Assembly: GCA_002329675.1 (NCBI GenBank)
Contig: DCUA01000140.1
Location: forward strand, 1-6,549
Reading direction: 5' to 3'
DNA: 6,549 nt
From: Firmicutes bacterium UBA1426
GTDB lineage: Bacteria > Bacillota > Clostridia > Peptostreptococcales > Anaerovoracaceae
Every line of letters starts with the position of its first letter. The stretch's first letter is position 1. Below the pieces are notes generated by a model, which was not told the origin of the DNA, searched no databases, and saw only the letters and a program-made list of their open reading frames with translations. Shown here in pieces: positions 1 to 5,807 of the stretch. The position numbers and the translations under genes were made by a program.

Positions 1-1
1 G

Positions 2-790
2 ACCTCCAAAGCGCCGGTGCGTGTAGCAGATGATGTGGACGAAACGGCCCTCAGTTACTCCGAGATCAAGGCACTGGCTACCGGCAATCCGCTTATCATT
101 GAAAAGTGCAATCTGGACATGGAGGTGGGCAAGCTCAATATGCTCAAAGCCAGCTACCTGAGCCAGAAATATGCGCTCGAGGACATGGTTTTGAAGAAAT
201 ATCCGGAAGCCATTACCCGGCTGACGGAACGAATCGCAGGCTATGAGCAGGATGTGCAGATTGCCGCCGCCCACCCGAAGCCCCAGGAGGGATTTGCGGG
301 CATCACGATTCTGGATCAGCCCTACGCCGACAAGGAGGCGGCTGGCAAGGCGATCCTTGATGTTTGTAGCAAAATGACAGGCTCCGATGCTGTTTTCTTA
401 GGACAGTACCGGGGCTTTTCTCTTGTCCTTTCCTATGATGGACCGAGCAACGAGTACCGCATGACCATGAAGGGAACGCTTTCCCATACGGCTGTTTTGG
501 GAGTCGATGTGTTCGGCAATCTGACCCGTATGGACAATGTGATTGATGGGCTTCCCGGCAAGCTGGAGACGGTTCGCGCAGAACTGGCAGACACCCAGGT
601 GCAGCTTGAAAATGCCCGTACTGAGCTGGCAGCGCCCTTTGCCAGAGAAGCGGAACTGGCTGAAAAGACAGCACGATTAAAGGAACTGAATATCCTGCTG
701 AACATGGATCAGAAGGACAAATCCCTGATTGACGATGTGCCGGACGAGGATGCGCCGGAGCGCTCTCGTTCAAAAGGAATGGAACGGTAA
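2..790 (+). CDS. C-terminal part of a giant ICE-borne helicase (SNF2/DEAD-type), 5' end outside window
   Basis: The frame is open from the first bases of the window, so the gene begins upstream; 262 residues and the stop codon are visible, and no internal start needs to be invoked. The segment near residues 20-60 (S-EIKALATGNPLI, then a run with LKASYLSQKYALED) matches, from memory, the tail of the very large helicase proteins, often also carrying an N6-methylase-like part, found in Clostridia conjugative elements. In these the helicase motifs lie far upstream, so none is visible here. Two helical, charge-rich stretches are present: residues about 35-85 and about 195-245, the second rich in Glu, Ala and Leu and probably coiled coil. 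Between them is a mixed region resembling a beta-rich module. The tail ends in an acidic then basic stretch (DDVPDEDAPERSRSKGMER). The likely role is DNA processing during element transfer or maintenance in the cytoplasm. The family call is moderately firm; the enzymatic activity cannot be read from this part. Confidence 0.72.
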   Translation, partial: TSKAPVRVADDVDETALSYSEIKALATGNPLIIEKCNLDMEVGKLNMLKASYLSQKYALEDMVLKKYPEAITRLTERIAGYEQDVQIAAAHPKPQEGFAGITILDQPYADKEAAGKAILDVCSKMTGSDAVFLGQYRGFSLVLSYDGPSNEYRMTMKGTLSHTAVLGVDVFGNLTRMDNVIDGLPGKLETVRAELADTQVQLENARTELAAPFAREAELAEKTARLKELNILLNMDQKDKSLIDDVPDEDAPERSRSKGMER

Positions 791-794
791 ACAG

Positions 795-835
795 AAAAAA
801 GACAGGAACAGGTCTTTTACAGACTTGTTCCTGTC
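795..835 (-). terminator. Intrinsic terminator of the XRE regulator gene, between convergent genes
   Basis: Positions 801-815 and 821-835 form a 15-base-pair stem (one G-U wobble) around the 5-base loop TTTAC. Read on the minus strand the stem is followed by TTTTTT (complement of 795-800), a proper terminator for the regulator that ends at 864. On the plus strand the stem is followed by CTAATCC, with no T-run, so termination of the helicase transcript there would be weaker. Confidence 0.85.
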
Positions 836-863
836 CTAATCCATGCTATATAATTATTTGCAA

Positions 864-1100
864 TCAAGCATCGTTTTCTGTAGTTTCCCGCTGCTGTTCT
901 TTATTTGGAACGTGCTCCGCAATTTCCGATAGAGAACAGTTCAGCAAATTGCATAAATCATCCAACGTGTTTGTAGAAACGGACATATTCCTCCGTAAAC
1001 GCTGTACAGTACTGCCACTAATTTGGAATTTCACTCTCAATGTATAAGTAGAGAGGCCCTTTTTCTTTAGTGTTTCCCACAGTGGGGTATAAACAATCAT
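864..1100 (-). CDS. Small XRE/Cro-type helix-turn-helix regulator
   Basis: A 78-residue protein starting MIVYTPLWETLKKKG. This start is preferred over an in-frame ATG at 1118 because GGGAGGT (complement of 1106-1112) lies 5 bases before it, whereas the upstream ATG has no comparable site. The helix-turn-helix spans about residues 12-62: LSTYTLRVKFQIS, then GSTVQRLRRN as the likely recognition helix, then the STNTLDDLCNLLNCS segment typical of compact Cro/CI-like regulators of Bacillota mobile elements. A short polar tail rich in Glu, Gln and Thr follows. There is no ligand or dimerisation domain. It is transcribed divergently from the SLOG gene with about 95 bases between starts, and repeats there could be its operator. 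It probably represses its own and the SLOG promoter; that is inference. Confidence 0.85.
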   Translation of the reverse strand: MIVYTPLWETLKKKGLSTYTLRVKFQISGSTVQRLRRNMSVSTNTLDDLCNLLNCSLSEIAEHVPNKEQQRETTENDA

Positions 1101-1102
1101 AG

Positions 1103-1166
1103 AGCACCTCCCATTCATCTTGCATATTCATATTATGCTCGATATAATGGTCATATAATATGCTCT
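1103..1166. promoter_or_regulatory. Divergent control region with repeated candidate operator
   Basis: Two near-identical 10-base direct repeats, TATTATGCTC (1131-1140) and TAATATGCTC (1156-1165; 9 of 10 bases equal), are spaced 25 bases apart. Each overlaps a small palindrome: CATA-T-TATG at 1129-1137 and CATAT-A-ATATG at 1152-1162. The first sits in the spacer of the plus-strand promoter and the second at its expected transcription start. This is what one expects of binding sites for the adjacent XRE repressor. The minus-strand promoter for that gene must also lie here, but I could not single out one convincing pair of boxes. Confidence 0.5.
1120..1148 (+). promoter_or_regulatory. Sigma-A type promoter of the SLOG gene
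   Basis: TTGCAT (1120-1125) and a perfect TATAAT (1143-1148) are separated by 17 bases. Transcription would start near 1155, about 40 bases before the ATG at 1196. It is embedded in the repeats that may bind the divergent XRE regulator. Confidence 0.72.
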
Positions 1167-1195
1167 AATATTGGGCAGATTATGCGGAGGTCACT

Positions 1196-1657
1196 ATGAC
1201 TACTTGCACATTCGCAGGGCATCGGGAAGTGTATCAGCCGATGATGGATGCGAAAATAGAGAAAGCAATCCGAGAGCTTTTACAGACCGACAGCGAGTTT
1301 ATCTTCTACACCGGAGGGATGGGCGAATTTGACAGCAGATGTGCGTCAGCAGTCCGCTTGGCAAAACGGCAGTATCCTCACTTGAAGATTCGCCTTGCCC
1401 TGGTTCTTCCGTACATGTCCAATAAGCTGAATACGGAAAAGACATACTACGAATACTACTATGATGAAATCATTATTCCAGAGGAGCTGTGCGGCGTTCA
1501 CTATAAAGCCGCGATTCAAAAGCGTAACCGCTGGTTGGTGGACAGAGCCGATTGCCTGATTGCTTATCTATTTCGGGATTTTGGCGGTGCCTATGAAACC
1601 ATCAAATATGCGAAAAAGCAAGGCAAGCCAGTCATCAATCTTGCAGAGCAGAAATGA
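1196..1657 (+). CDS. SLOG-family (YpsA/DUF1273-like) nucleotide-binding protein
   Basis: A 153-residue cytoplasmic protein with a Rossmann-like fold predicted from alternating strands and helices. Motifs resemble the YpsA branch of the SLOG superfamily: AGHR at residues 7-10, YTGGMGEFD at 38-46 (Gly-rich nucleotide-binding loop with following acidic residue), KRNRWLVDRAD at 109-119, and FGGAYETIKYAKKQGKPV at 129-146. It lacks any fused effector. SLOG proteins bind or process nucleotides and some act as sensors in immune systems, but members of this branch in conjugative elements have no settled role. The start is supported by GGAGGT at 1186-1191, 4 bases before ATG. It is divergent to the XRE gene and probably controlled by it. 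Confidence 0.82.
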   Translation: MTTCTFAGHREVYQPMMDAKIEKAIRELLQTDSEFIFYTGGMGEFDSRCASAVRLAKRQYPHLKIRLALVLPYMSNKLNTEKTYYEYYYDEIIIPEELCGVHYKAAIQKRNRWLVDRADCLIAYLFRDFGGAYETIKYAKKQGKPVINLAEQK

Positions 1658-1667
1658 ATTTGCACAT

Positions 1668-1696
1668 TTGATATTGCTCTGCCCTATGGGTATAGT
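1668..1696 (+). promoter_or_regulatory. Sigma-A type promoter of the small acidic protein gene
   Basis: TTGATA (1668-1673) and TATAGT (1691-1696) are separated by exactly 17 bases. They lie just after the SLOG stop codon and 25 bases before the next ATG, so the following gene can be expressed independently of the SLOG gene. Confidence 0.65.
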
Positions 1697-1720
1697 AAAA
1701 GAAAAATAGGAGTGAAAACC

Positions 1721-2044
1721 ATGAGTGACACATATTTCGATTTGCCCTCCCGCTTGGAGGATTCCTTCCCGGAGATCGACAGCGATATTGTAACGGATCT
1801 GCGGAAAACCAGCGAAGAATATGCAGATATTCAGCAGCAGATCTCTGATCTGAAAAAGCAGTTCCCGTGTATTATGAAAGTGATGGAGGACAAAGGTGAG
1901 ATTCACCTGACCGCAGAGGAACATGCCGCATTTGTCCAATGCCTTCGGTTATCCCGAAAGCTGGATGATATGGAGCGCCTGCAGCTTTACTTCCGTGGAC
2001 ATACGGACGCGGTGGCTTATCTCAAGAAAATTAAAGCGATCTGA
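1721..2044 (+). CDS. Small acidic helical protein of conjugative elements (possibly DUF6664)
   Basis: A 107-residue protein starting MSDTYFDLPSRLEDSFPEI. The ATG at 1721 is chosen because AGGAG (1708-1712) lies 8 bases before it; an in-frame GTG at 1712 overlaps that ribosome binding site and is unlikely. No membrane segment or known catalytic motif is seen. Residues about 27-60 form a predicted charged helix (SEEYADIQQQISDLKKQF), and the C-terminal third contains a conserved-looking block, LDDMERLQLYFRGHTDAVAYL. I recall similar small proteins in Clostridia conjugative elements, annotated as DUF6664, but cannot confirm it here. Function is unknown. The gene has its own promoter and a strong terminator right after it. 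Confidence 0.72.
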   Translation: MSDTYFDLPSRLEDSFPEIDSDIVTDLRKTSEEYADIQQQISDLKKQFPCIMKVMEDKGEIHLTAEEHAAFVQCLRLSRKLDDMERLQLYFRGHTDAVAYLKKIKAI

Positions 2045-2049
2045 TATGG

Positions 2050-2082
2050 ACGGCACGGAAAACCCCGTGCCGTTTTGCTTTT
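2050..2082 (+). terminator. Intrinsic terminator after the small acidic protein gene
   Basis: ACGGCACGG (2050-2058) and CCGTGCCGT (2065-2073) form a perfect 9-base-pair GC-rich stem with a 6-base loop, followed by TTTTGCTTTT. It begins 5 bases after the stop codon at 2044 and closes this transcription unit before the Fic gene. Confidence 0.9.
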
Positions 2083-2157
2083 ATGAAAAGATCCCAGAGG
2101 CTTTGAAGCTGTATACTCCTTCTTATGGAATCAATGCTATATGCATATTCGCTCTGT

Positions 2158-2195
2158 TTTCTGCACATAATCTGTTATCGCAATATGCAGAAAGG
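2158..2195. repeat. Upstream copy of a dyad operator of the Fic gene
   Basis: TTTCTGCACAT (2158-2168) and ATATGCAGAAA (2183-2193) are inverted arms matching at 10 of 11 positions. A second copy of the whole unit lies about 55 bases downstream over the Fic promoter. The pair of spaced dyads resembles a repressor-binding array rather than a terminator, since the spacer is long and no T-run follows. Confidence 0.6.
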
Positions 2196-2208
2196 CGTCC
2201 CTACGATA

Positions 2209-2237
2209 TTGACTTTCTGCACATAAAAAGATAAAAT
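2209..2237 (+). promoter_or_regulatory. Sigma-A type promoter of the Fic gene
   Basis: TTGACT (2209-2214) and TAAAAT (2232-2237) are separated by 17 bases, with a start point near 2244. The left arm of the downstream operator fills the spacer and the right arm covers the start point, so a bound protein would block polymerase. Confidence 0.75.
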
Positions 2238-2250
2238 ATATGCAGAAAGG
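2214..2250. repeat. Promoter-overlapping copy of the Fic dyad operator
   Basis: TTTCTGCACATAA (2214-2226) and ATATGCAGAAAGG (2238-2250) are 13-base exact copies of the arms at 2158-2170 and 2183-2195. The centre, which holds the -10 box, differs between copies while the arms are unchanged, which points to the arms as the recognised part. Confidence 0.65.
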
Positions 2251-2260
2251 AAGGCATGTT

Positions 2261-3307
2261 ATGAGAAAATTTGATTACTCTTTTTTGAATAACGGTTTGC
2301 TGCCCGCAAATCTTGTGACCTTGACTTCTAATATTGCATCGCTAAAGACAATGGCCGGTGTTCGTAAAGAGGAGCATCAGGCAGTTTTCACGGAATTGGA
2401 GGCTGTAGCAAAGATTCAGTCCATTAAAAGCTCTAATGCCATTGAGGGAATCGTAACAAGCGATGAGCGTATTGCAGCGATTGTCAATCAGAATAGTGCA
2501 CCGCTCAATCATAACGAGGCCGAGATTGCAGGATACAGAGATGCTCTGAACGCGATCCATTTGGGATATGACACCATTGATTTTCGGGAAGCGGACATTC
2601 TGCACCTGCATGAGATGATGATGTCAATCGCCGGATACGAATACGGTGGGCAATACAAAACAGATGACAATGTAATTCTGGAAGTTGATGCAGACGGAAA
2701 CAGGCGAGTGCGGTTTCGTCCTACACCGGCTGCTGAAACGAAGCAAGCCATGGAGCAGTTGGAACTTGCATATATGGAGGCAAGAAATGACGCGGGCATC
2801 AATCAGCTTCTTTTAATTCCATGCGTTATTCTAGACTTCCTCTGTATTCATCCGTTCCGTGACGGTAACGGAAGAATGTCCCGTCTGCTTTCTCTGCTTT
2901 TGCTGTATAAAAACGGCTATGATGCAGGAAAGTATGTTTCTTTTGAGGAGCAGATCAATAACTATAAGGCGTGGTATTATGAAGCTCTGCGGCAGTCATC
3001 TGCGGGTTGGGAGACAAATGAAAATTCCTACTTCCCATTCATCGAAAACTTCCTGTCAACTCTGTATATGTGCTATAAGGAACTGGACAAACGGTTCGCA
3101 GTAGTACATGGGAAGAAAATTACCAAAAAGGCACGGATAGAGGCAACTGTTTTGAATAGCCTGACGCCGCTTTCCAAAGCAGAGATCTGCAAGATTCTGC
3201 CGGATGTCAGTCCTACCACCGTGGAAGCCGTACTGGGTGCGATGGTGAAAAGTGGTTCAATTAAACGTATCGGAGCATCAAGATCAGCACGGTATATTAA
3301 AGCCTAA
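2261..3307 (+). CDS. Fic-family protein adenylyltransferase-like, with C-terminal winged helix
   Basis: A 348-residue protein starting MRKFDYSFLNN. The start at 2261 is supported by AAAGGAAGG at 2246-2254; an in-frame ATG at 2240 lies within the operator, at or before the expected transcription start, and is not used. Order of parts: N-terminal Fic-associated region; the inhibitory motif SNAIEG (58-63) matching (S/T)xxxE(G/N); a flap region around 125-155; the complete Fic catalytic motif HPFRDGNGR (197-205) with His197, Asp201 and Arg205; then a C-terminal winged helix-turn-helix at about 286-348 (SKAEICKILPDVSPTTVEAVLGAMVKSG). Fic enzymes of this type transfer AMP from ATP to hydroxyl side chains of target proteins. 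The inhibitory glutamate within the same chain, before the Fic core, is the class II arrangement, so no separate antitoxin is needed. The winged helix may bind the dyads upstream (inference). The target is unknown. Confidence 0.92.
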   Translation: MRKFDYSFLNNGLLPANLVTLTSNIASLKTMAGVRKEEHQAVFTELEAVAKIQSIKSSNAIEGIVTSDERIAAIVNQNSAPLNHNEAEIAGYRDALNAIHLGYDTIDFREADILHLHEMMMSIAGYEYGGQYKTDDNVILEVDADGNRRVRFRPTPAAETKQAMEQLELAYMEARNDAGINQLLLIPCVILDFLCIHPFRDGNGRMSRLLSLLLLYKNGYDAGKYVSFEEQINNYKAWYYEALRQSSAGWETNENSYFPFIENFLSTLYMCYKELDKRFAVVHGKKITKKARIEATVLNSLTPLSKAEICKILPDVSPTTVEAVLGAMVKSGSIKRIGASRSARYIKA

Positions 3308-3360
3308 GTCCTTATTTGTAAACTATTATCGTATTAGGTGAACTTACTTTAGATATAAAA

Positions 3361-3367
3361 GGAGAAG
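3361..3367 (+). promoter_or_regulatory. Ribosome binding site of the DUF6414-like gene
   Basis: GGAGAAG lies 3 bases before ATG at 3371, in the 63-base gap after the Fic stop. TATAAA at 3354-3359 could be a -10 box, but I found no matching -35 box and no terminator in the gap. Transcription may therefore come from the Fic promoter, from a weak local promoter, or both. Confidence 0.5.
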
Positions 3368-3370
3368 ACT

Positions 3371-4195
3371 ATGGAAAACAAAATTTGTAAAATAGTATAT
3401 TTTGACGAAGACTCAGTTACTGATTATGTTCAAATAGTTGCTGGTGGAACGTTAGAAAATACCGAAGAACTCTTAAAAACAAGAGAGGCAAGTGAGGATC
3501 AGAATGCCCAGGCAACTGGAAAAGGGGGAATTGGTGGTGTTTTCAAAGCCTTACTTGGTTGGGAAGCAAGTGCTTCTGCTGAGTTATCTGCAGGGCTGTC
3601 ATTTAACAGCAATAAAATGGTGAAAAATATTGTTAAGAATACTATACTTACCGACTTTTTATCTATTTTGGAAGACCAAGGGACTCTACAGCGCCGTACC
3701 TCAAGATTGCCAAAAGGAACGATAAAGAAATTCAAAGACTATGTTATTTCTGCAGAGAAAGATTCTTTGTCGTACATAGTAATGGTTTCCCCGTATCTCA
3801 GTATGCTTAAAACGGGAACAGCAATACCAGCGGGAGAGTTCAACATTGCAATCGATAAACTTGATAATGCTCTTAGAAACGCAAAAGGATACTATGAATT
3901 CATAGGCACCAAAGGACGAAGTCGTGTCGTTTTGAGGTTTAATATTAATTCGTTTCGAAACGGTTACACGATTAGCGATTTGCTTAAAATGAATTTAAGC
4001 ATATATGCTATAAAAGTTGGCAAAACTACTGCAGATATGCTTAATGTCAACAAAGAACTTGGAATGAATGTTTCTATTCTACCAAAGGATAACCCTACCT
4101 ATGAGGAAGGGAAAACGGCTGAAGAAGGTGCTGCAAATACACAGGTTTTAGATGTGTTTGATGTATTGCTTGCGGGGGTGGAAGCTGATGACTGA
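3371..4195 (+). CDS. DUF6414-like protein, first gene of a coupled pair with an AAA+ ATPase
   Basis: A 274-residue soluble protein of unknown function. The N-terminus, KIVYFDEDSVTDYVQIVAGG (7-26), and the following Gly/Ala/Ser-rich stretch (50-80), then IVKNTILTDFLSIL (87-100), match my recollection of the DUF6414 family. Residues 135-235 look like alternating strands and helices, including RSRVVLRFNINSF (183-195) and LSIYAIKVGKT (209-219). The tail is acidic. No signal peptide, membrane helix or catalytic signature is recognised. Its stop overlaps the start of the AAA+ gene by 8 bases, so the two are translationally coupled and probably act together; a substrate, adaptor, sensor or effector role for this partner is all possible. 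The gene is more AT-rich than the element backbone. Family call moderately sure, function unknown. Confidence 0.7.
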   Translation: MENKICKIVYFDEDSVTDYVQIVAGGTLENTEELLKTREASEDQNAQATGKGGIGGVFKALLGWEASASAELSAGLSFNSNKMVKNIVKNTILTDFLSILEDQGTLQRRTSRLPKGTIKKFKDYVISAEKDSLSYIVMVSPYLSMLKTGTAIPAGEFNIAIDKLDNALRNAKGYYEFIGTKGRSRVVLRFNINSFRNGYTISDLLKMNLSIYAIKVGKTTADMLNVNKELGMNVSILPKDNPTYEEGKTAEEGAANTQVLDVFDVLLAGVEADD

Positions 4196-5330
4196 TCATA
4201 TTGTTGTTTTTTATGGTTCAAAAAAGGATTTCGAAGCAATGATTGCAGAGACGATTCGACCCGATGAAAATACGATTCCTTTTATGGAGCTTATACAGCA
4301 CTACAATGCCAGATTGCGACCAAATGAATCTGGGGTCAGAGAATCTGCTTTATACCGGAATATTGATGTAGATAACTGTATTGTCCGGGCAGATGACTAT
4401 GGTTCTGTGTTAGAACATGTATTATCAAATTTTGTAAATATAGTAACCTTGAACCACGATATTGGAACACTCTATGTACATAATCCGCCAAGGAGGGTAC
4501 TGGAGTCATTAGTCTCTGCCTATGGTGATGAAATAGAGTATCATGAGTCTGAATATTTAAGCATATCACGCGACACATTGAAGACTATTTTCACAAATTT
4601 ACAAGCCGATATACAGGGACAAGACCAGTGCAAAAAACAACTTGTTAGCGGTATCTATCGGCTAACAACAGAATCAAAAACAAAGCCAGTTGTACTTATG
4701 TTATATGGACCTTCGGGTGTTGGGAAAACGGAAAGTGCAAAAAGCATTAGCAAAACCATGGGTGGAGAACTGCTGAGAATACAGTTTTCAATGATGCAGA
4801 CTAACGAAGCCTATAACTATGTCTTTGGTTCGGAACACTCAAAAAGCAGCTTTGCAAAAGATATGTTAGCAAGGGAATCGAATGTTATTTTAATTGATGA
4901 ATTCGATAAGGTTAATCCCGCTTTCTATAATGCATTTTATGAATTGTTTGATGAAGGAACATATGTAGATACGAACTATAAGGTTCATCTTGGACAAGCA
5001 ATCTTCCTTTGCACATGTAACTTCAGTAGTGAGCAAGAAATCAAGCATGCTTTGGGGCCAGCAATGTTCTCACGCATTGGCTGTTGTATAGAATATAAGG
5101 AGTTAACAACAGATCAAAAGAAATACATTATTACAAATTGGTATGAAGCTATCATTGCAACATTGAAAGACGATGAGAAAGAAATCATTCATGAAACAGA
5201 TATCCTTGAATGGTTTTTAAAGAACGCTGAGAGGTATGATAATATCCGTATTCTAAAAACCAAACTTGAAAACGCGATTTTTGATAAACTTGCAGAGGCA
5301 TTTGTAATAAACCCTGTATCAAACGAATAA
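4188..5330 (+). CDS. Single-domain ClpB/ClpX-like AAA+ ATPase with novel N-terminal domain
   Basis: A 380-residue cytoplasmic ATPase. The start MTDHIVVFYG at 4188 is preferred over an in-frame ATG at 4152 because it overlaps the preceding stop in the ATGACTGA style of coupled genes, with a G-rich stretch (4173-4180) before it. Residues 1-135 form an unrecognised domain. The AAA_2-type domain covers about 140-370: IQGQDQCKKQ (142-151), Walker A GPSGVGKT (174-181), Walker B VILIDEFD (233-240), sensor-1 Asn278 in CTCN, arginine-finger-like Arg296 in GPAMFSRIG (290-298) and sensor-2-like Arg354 in NIRILKTKL (352-360). All ATP-binding and hydrolysis residues appear intact, and oligomer formation is expected from the arginine finger. 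A clear GYVG aromatic pore loop is not seen; the equivalent stretch reads YNYVFGSEH (209-217). There is no ClpP-docking loop that I can recognise. Probably remodels the partner encoded just upstream or a phage/plasmid component (inference). Confidence 0.85.
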   Translation: MTDHIVVFYGSKKDFEAMIAETIRPDENTIPFMELIQHYNARLRPNESGVRESALYRNIDVDNCIVRADDYGSVLEHVLSNFVNIVTLNHDIGTLYVHNPPRRVLESLVSAYGDEIEYHESEYLSISRDTLKTIFTNLQADIQGQDQCKKQLVSGIYRLTTESKTKPVVLMLYGPSGVGKTESAKSISKTMGGELLRIQFSMMQTNEAYNYVFGSEHSKSSFAKDMLARESNVILIDEFDKVNPAFYNAFYELFDEGTYVDTNYKVHLGQAIFLCTCNFSSEQEIKHALGPAMFSRIGCCIEYKELTTDQKKYIITNWYEAIIATLKDDEKEIIHETDILEWFLKNAERYDNIRILKTKLENAIFDKLAEAFVINPVSNE

Positions 5331-5363
5331 TTGTTTTAATTATGTAAGAAAGGTCCTTTGCCG

Positions 5364-5413
5364 TACATAGCCGGGGTATCCTCACAATGAGAATCTCCCG
5401 GCTATTTCTATGT
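5364..5413 (+). promoter_or_regulatory. Leader hairpin with TACATAGCCGG, upstream of the DUF3848-like gene
   Basis: ATAGCCGGG (5367-5375) pairs with CCCGGCTAT (5397-5405), a perfect 9-base-pair stem. The 21-base loop contains a smaller CTCA/TGAG hairpin (5381-5384 with 5388-5391). It sits just before the ribosome binding site at 5420-5427. The following TTTCTATG is too poor in T for a clear terminator, although it could stop AAA+ transcripts. The opening 11 bases recur before the Toprim gene at 5807-5817. Confidence 0.55.
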
Positions 5414-5433
5414 CAGAACGGAGGTGACACAAC

Positions 5434-5769
5434 ATGACCAACGAAGAATTGAACACCGCCCTGTATGAAAAGATGTTTGCTGAGCAGGAAACCTACCGGG
5501 CGTGGCTGCTTTCCCAGCCCCCGGAGGAAATCCTGAACCACGCCTATGAGTACACGGTGCGGGAGGACATTCTTATGTCGCTGGAATACCACGATCTGCC
5601 GGACGCACAGGCAAAGGCCCTGCTGAAATCGCCCAGCCCCCTTGCCGATGTGTTTGCGGATTGGGAGAACAAAGAGACCGGCCAAATGGATGACATCTGG
5701 CAGACCGTGGAGGAGCGGGCTAAAGCCGAAGTGCAGAAACATAAGAAGAAAGACGAAAAGGAGCGATAA
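5434..5769 (+). CDS. DUF3848-like small acidic protein
   Basis: A 111-residue protein, preceded by GGAGGTGA (5420-5427) 6 bases before ATG. It resembles DUF3848: LYEKMFAEQETYRAWLLSQP (residues 10-29), then PPEEILNHAYEYTVREDILMSLE (29-51), LPDAQAKALLKSPSPLADVF (55-74) and a lysine-rich C-terminus (KHKKKDEKER). It appears all-helical, soluble and without a catalytic motif. Such proteins recur in Clostridia conjugative elements beside replication and transfer genes, but their function is unknown. G+C content is clearly higher than in the preceding pair, in line with the element backbone. A strong terminator follows directly. Confidence 0.8.
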   Translation: MTNEELNTALYEKMFAEQETYRAWLLSQPPEEILNHAYEYTVREDILMSLEYHDLPDAQAKALLKSPSPLADVFADWENKETGQMDDIWQTVEERAKAEVQKHKKKDEKER

Positions 5770-5777
5770 CAGCTCCG

Positions 5778-5807
5778 GGCCGGTTGGGGTTTCCAGCCGG
5801 CCTTTTT
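5778..5807 (+). terminator. Intrinsic terminator between the DUF3848-like and Toprim genes
   Basis: GGCCGGTTGG (5778-5787) and CCAGCCGGCC (5793-5802) form a 10-base-pair stem with one G-U pair and a 5-base loop, followed by TTTTT (5803-5807). It stands 8 bases after the stop codon. Since no clear promoter separates it from the Toprim gene, it may act as an attenuator. Confidence 0.88.

Noticed and set aside
303..773. Minus-strand open frames of 156 and 90 residues inside the helicase tail
   Set aside because: They lie opposite a recognised gene, show no family resemblance, and have odd composition rich in Pro, Cys, Ser and His, typical of antisense reading.
2139..2148. Perfect palindrome ATATGCATAT
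   Set aside because: It is short, AT-rich and single; not related closely enough to the Fic dyad arms to count as a third operator.
1923..2234. Plus-strand open frame of 103 residues overlapping the small acidic protein gene and the Fic operator
   Set aside because: It runs through the terminator at 2050-2082 and the operator repeats, is out of frame with the real gene, and lacks a convincing ribosome binding site.
2158..2250. Repeats before the Fic gene considered as a small CRISPR array
   Set aside because: There are only two units, they are dyads with unequal inner spacing, and they overlap a promoter; no cas genes are present.
2240..2260. Earlier in-frame ATG for the Fic gene at 2240
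   Set aside because: It falls inside the operator arm and at or before the predicted transcription start; the ATG at 2261 follows AAAGGAAGG.
5349..5359. Palindrome AAAGG-T-CCTTT after the AAA+ gene
   Set aside because: Too short for a terminator or attachment site, and no second copy was found in the window.
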